DNA from: Bacteroidota bacterium
Lineage (GTDB): Bacteria > Bacteroidota > Bacteroidia > Chitinophagales > Chitinophagaceae
Length of the DNA stretch: 9,137 nucleotides
Assembly: GCA_029778965.1 (NCBI GenBank)
Contig: JAKPBL010000187.1
Span: 1 to 9,137 of the forward strand
Reading direction: 5' to 3'
The translations under genes and the position numbers were made by a program. The notes under the pieces are model-generated. The model was not told the DNA's origin, ran no database searches, and saw nothing but the letters and a program-made list of their open reading frames with translations. Shown here in pieces: positions 6,746 to 9,137 of the stretch. Positions within the stretch are counted from its first letter, which is position 1; each line of letters opens with the position of its first letter.

Positions 6746-7624
6746 CTAATTACGGGTGTCCAGTCCCCAGGAGAGCTTTTTGCGCAGGGTGGTTAAAAAG
6801 TTGTTCTCGTTGAGCCGCAGGATGTTCACATCAAAGGTTTCCCGCCGCACAGCCAGTTGAATATTCCGTGGTACCAGCTCCCGGCGACTGTCGAGCGAGC
6901 AGATAAAATGGTCAGCCCGGCCTTCGACTTCAAAAGAAATGATATTGTCGTCGGGAACAACGATGGGTCTCACATTAAGGTTATGGGGCGCTACCGGCGT
7001 AATAACGAAGCTGCCCGACTCGGGGAAAACGATCGGTCCGCCGCAGCTCAGGGAATAGCCGGTAGAGCCGGTAGGCGTGCTAACGATCAGTCCGTCGGCC
7101 CAATAGGTATTCAGGAACTCGCCATTCAGGTAAGTATGAATCTTGATCATCGGCGAAGTGTCGGTTTTGTGGATCGCGAATTCATTCAGTGCATACGGCG
7201 TCTCGAAAAGAGCGCGATCGGCATCGAGGTGGATCAGCGAACGGCTGTCGACCACAAAATTGCGTCCTTTAAGGCTGGCCACCGCTGTTTTCATTTCTTC
7301 TTTACCAATGCTGGCCAGGAAGCCCAGCCGCCCGAAATTAATGCCGAGTATCGCGATCTTTTTGTCGCGCACCAGGGTTACGGTATCGAGCAGGGTTCCA
7401 TCGCCGCCAAGGCTTATAATAAATTCCACCGACTCATCGAGGTCATCGCTGGTCCGGAACGTGCTGGTGCCGTTCAGTTGATTGCGAACGGATTCGTGCA
7501 ACTGCTCAAAAAAAGGCTGGTAGATCACCGGCTCGATCTTGTTTTCGGCCAGGGCCGAGATCAGTGAATGTATCTCGGTATGGTAGTCCTGGTCGATTGC
7601 CCTGCTGTATATAGCCACTCTCAT
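6746..7624 (-). CDS. nadK: NAD kinase
   Basis: Cytoplasmic ATP- or polyphosphate-dependent kinase that phosphorylates NAD to NADP, the only known route to NADP. The 292-residue product has the usual bacterial length and motifs: the GGDGT nucleotide-binding motif (73-77) preceded by a hydrophobic strand (VEFIISL), the glycine-containing ILGINFGRLGFL (92-103), the NE pair in ALNEFAIHK (Asn147-Glu148), and DGLIVSTPTGSTGYSLSCGGPIV (177-199) with the conserved TGSTGY (185-190). These belong to the diacylglycerol kinase-like superfamily, and the NE plus TGSTGY combination points to NAD kinase. It starts with ATG 12 bp behind the Omp85 gene, so the two are almost certainly co-transcribed. It ends with TAG at 6748-6746. 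Its place beside envelope genes is typical of Bacteroidota and need not mean a shared pathway. Confidence 0.96.
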   Translation of the reverse strand: MRVAIYSRAIDQDYHTEIHSLISALAENKIEPVIYQPFFEQLHESVRNQLNGTSTFRTSDDLDESVEFIISLGGDGTLLDTVTLVRDKKIAILGINFGRLGFLASIGKEEMKTAVASLKGRNFVVDSRSLIHLDADRALFETPYALNEFAIHKTDTSPMIKIHTYLNGEFLNTYWADGLIVSTPTGSTGYSLSCGGPIVFPESGSFVITPVAPHNLNVRPIVVPDDNIISFEVEGRADHFICSLDSRRELVPRNIQLAVRRETFDVNILRLNENNFLTTLRKKLSWGLDTRN

Positions 7625-7636
7625 TGTACTGCGAAA

Positions 7637-9127
7637 TTAAAAATCATTCCTAAAGTGAAAAAAGAAGCCGCTTTGCCCCGTCATATTGAAGCTGTATTCG
7701 AACCGCATCACCACGTCGTACAGGGTAACCACGTCAACCCCGGCGCCGGCACTGTATAACATGCGGTTCACCAGTGAGTTTTGCGGATAGCTTTTATTGT
7801 AGGCATATCCTATATCCGAATACGTTTTGGCATAGATACGGAAAGGAATCCGGTCGTGGCTCTGCGAGCGCACGGGCAAGCCTATGCTGAAATTAGCCAT
7901 CTCCCGCCGCAGGGTATTTCGCAACAGGAGGGCGGCCACGCCGTCGATCACGTATTTCTCCATGCCGCGCAGGTAAAGGTCGCTGTAGCCGAAAAGCCGC
8001 TGCTGGGTATAGGGCTGGTCGAAAGGCAGCTTTATATTGCCATTGGCCTGCAGGGTATAAGAGAATTTTTTATGAAGGTCCCACGACTGTGTTCCTTTTG
8101 CCGCCAGCGACCATACCCCTACATCCCCGCCAAAGCCCAGCCGCGAAACAGTCAGCTCGCCCATACGCCCCCGCAGCGGATAGGGTGCATAATCGGTATT
8201 GATATAGGTAACCGTATAAGACAGCTCGGGGTAGAAGGTTTTCAGCTTCTGGTTGGTGCTGAGATAGGTCGGGTTAACATGCCATACGGCGCTGTCTATC
8301 CGTACATTGGTAAAGCTCAGCCGCACGGTATGACGGGTGCGCAGGTGAGGGCGGTAGCTGTAGCTGAGGGAAGCGTTGTTTACCTCTTCCAGGAATTTAT
8401 TCGCATGTGGCAGGGAATCTGCACGTAAAAAAAACTGCTTGTTATTAACCGTCAGCGGGTTGATCTCTTTCTGGGCGTTATAATTGAAATTGATGCCATA
8501 CCCGTGTTTCAGTGATTTATCGCTGAAAGCAAAAGGCTGGTCGTAGCTGGCCTGGATAGCGCGCGAATACCCGGTGATCAGCCAGAGCCGCAGCCGGTCG
8601 TTGCGGCCGGTGGTGTTGTAATAGGTGAACTTGGCGCCGAGGTCAAGGCGGCCAAGGCTGTATCCCTGGTCGGCCCAGGTTTGCAGGTTTCGGTCAACCG
8701 GCTTGAAGTATGGGATGGGGAAAATATACCAGCGTTCTTTTACGTCGATCTGCACGTCGACTACGTACCCGCGAAAGCTCCTGAGTGAAATGACTACGTC
8801 GTTGAAGAGCCGGGTATTGATGAGCTGCTGCCGGCCTACCTTGAATTTTTCCACCAGCTCGTCGAGCCGGATGGAGTCGCCTTCCGCAAAGGGCAGCTCT
8901 CTTTTGATGATAAAGTCTTTGGTTTTCTTATTTCCCTGGATAACGATCTCGCCAACGCGAAATTCACGCCTGACGGTATCGGTGACAGGAGGTGGCACGG
9001 CTCCGGCCAACAGGACCGGCAGAAGCTCCTGCTGCGTATGCTGCTGGCTGGCTACCTGCCCGGAAGACCTTGACACAACACACAAAAAGGCTGCAGCCAG
9101 AACGACTATGTACTTGCAATTTCGCAT
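7637..9127 (-). CDS. Single-POTRA Omp85 (BamA/TamA-like) outer-membrane protein
   Basis: Omp85-superfamily protein of 496 residues, far shorter than BamA. A signal peptide (about residues 1-23, RSSG|Q) is followed by a low-complexity linker. One POTRA domain comes next (about 56-131: FRVGEIVIQGNKKTKDFIIKREL... to VQIDVKERW), then a barrel of about 360 residues with an LRG loop-6 signature (YLRGMEKYV, 385-393) and a terminal Phe (FFFHFRNDF). The POTRA shares GNxKTKxxxIxREL with POTRA5 of the BamA encoded in this window. The start is well fixed: an in-frame TGA (9130-9128) lies directly before the ATG, so the gene is complete. It is followed 12 bp later by nadK. It could be an insertase/translocase for a subset of barrels or lipids, or a surface-protein exporter; substrate and partner are unknown. 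The superfamily is secure and the role is not. Confidence 0.85.
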   Translation of the reverse strand: MRNCKYIVVLAAAFLCVVSRSSGQVASQQHTQQELLPVLLAGAVPPPVTDTVRREFRVGEIVIQGNKKTKDFIIKRELPFAEGDSIRLDELVEKFKVGRQQLINTRLFNDVVISLRSFRGYVVDVQIDVKERWYIFPIPYFKPVDRNLQTWADQGYSLGRLDLGAKFTYYNTTGRNDRLRLWLITGYSRAIQASYDQPFAFSDKSLKHGYGINFNYNAQKEINPLTVNNKQFFLRADSLPHANKFLEEVNNASLSYSYRPHLRTRHTVRLSFTNVRIDSAVWHVNPTYLSTNQKLKTFYPELSYTVTYINTDYAPYPLRGRMGELTVSRLGFGGDVGVWSLAAKGTQSWDLHKKFSYTLQANGNIKLPFDQPYTQQRLFGYSDLYLRGMEKYVIDGVAALLLRNTLRREMANFSIGLPVRSQSHDRIPFRIYAKTYSDIGYAYNKSYPQNSLVNRMLYSAGAGVDVVTLYDVVMRFEYSFNMTGQSGFFFHFRNDF

Positions 9128-9137
9128 TCACACCAGG

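Noticed and set aside
7781..8428. Plus-strand open frame (215 codons) opposite the Omp85 gene, and another at 6857-7567 opposite nadK
   Set aside because: Both overlap well-supported genes completely and show no domain or start signal of their own.
7637..9127. Possibility that the Omp85 gene is a truncated BamA cut by the window edge
   Set aside because: An in-frame TGA lies immediately before the ATG and a signal peptide follows it, so the gene is complete and naturally short.

Overview
The window is a compact, entirely leftward (minus-strand) block of conserved housekeeping genes, mostly for the cell envelope, from a member of the phylum Bacteroidota. It is most likely from the Chitinophagaceae (Niastella/Chitinophaga-like). 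This placement rests on several things seen here: two tandem OmpH/Skp genes directly behind bamA, a DUF6089-type outer-membrane barrel between nadK and the undecaprenyl-diphosphate synthase gene, no Shine-Dalgarno sequence before the starts, and intergenic GTTTATG-type heptad repeats. The genus is an inference and the phylum is fairly secure.

Layout in the direction of transcription (right to left): a single-POTRA Omp85 outer-membrane protein (9127-7637); nadK, NAD kinase (7624-6746, 12 bp behind it); a DUF6089 outer-membrane beta-barrel protein (6677-5820); a 204-bp intergenic stretch carrying an inverted heptad-repeat element (about 5649-5812); uppS/ispU (5615-4860); bamA with five POTRA domains and a barrel (4808-2088); ompH/skp copy 1 (2063-1554); ompH/skp copy 2 (1487-981); a strong intrinsic terminator (952-916); and murI, glutamate racemase (865-32). 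All eight genes look intact. No stretch longer than 204 bp lacks a gene. I see no RNA genes, CRISPR arrays, insertion sequences or phage genes.

The genes fit together as envelope supply. BamA inserts beta-barrel proteins into the outer membrane and the OmpH/Skp proteins chaperone them through the periplasm. UppS makes the C55 lipid carrier for peptidoglycan and surface glycans, and MurI makes the D-glutamate of peptidoglycan. The DUF6089 protein and the single-POTRA Omp85 protein are outer-membrane barrels of unknown role and are the least understood genes here. NadK supplies NADP(H).

I do not see an exotic new system. The items most worth a second look are the single-POTRA Omp85 protein, whose POTRA resembles POTRA5 of the neighbouring BamA, the inverted heptad-repeat element inside the cluster, and the terminator that insulates murI from the ompH genes.
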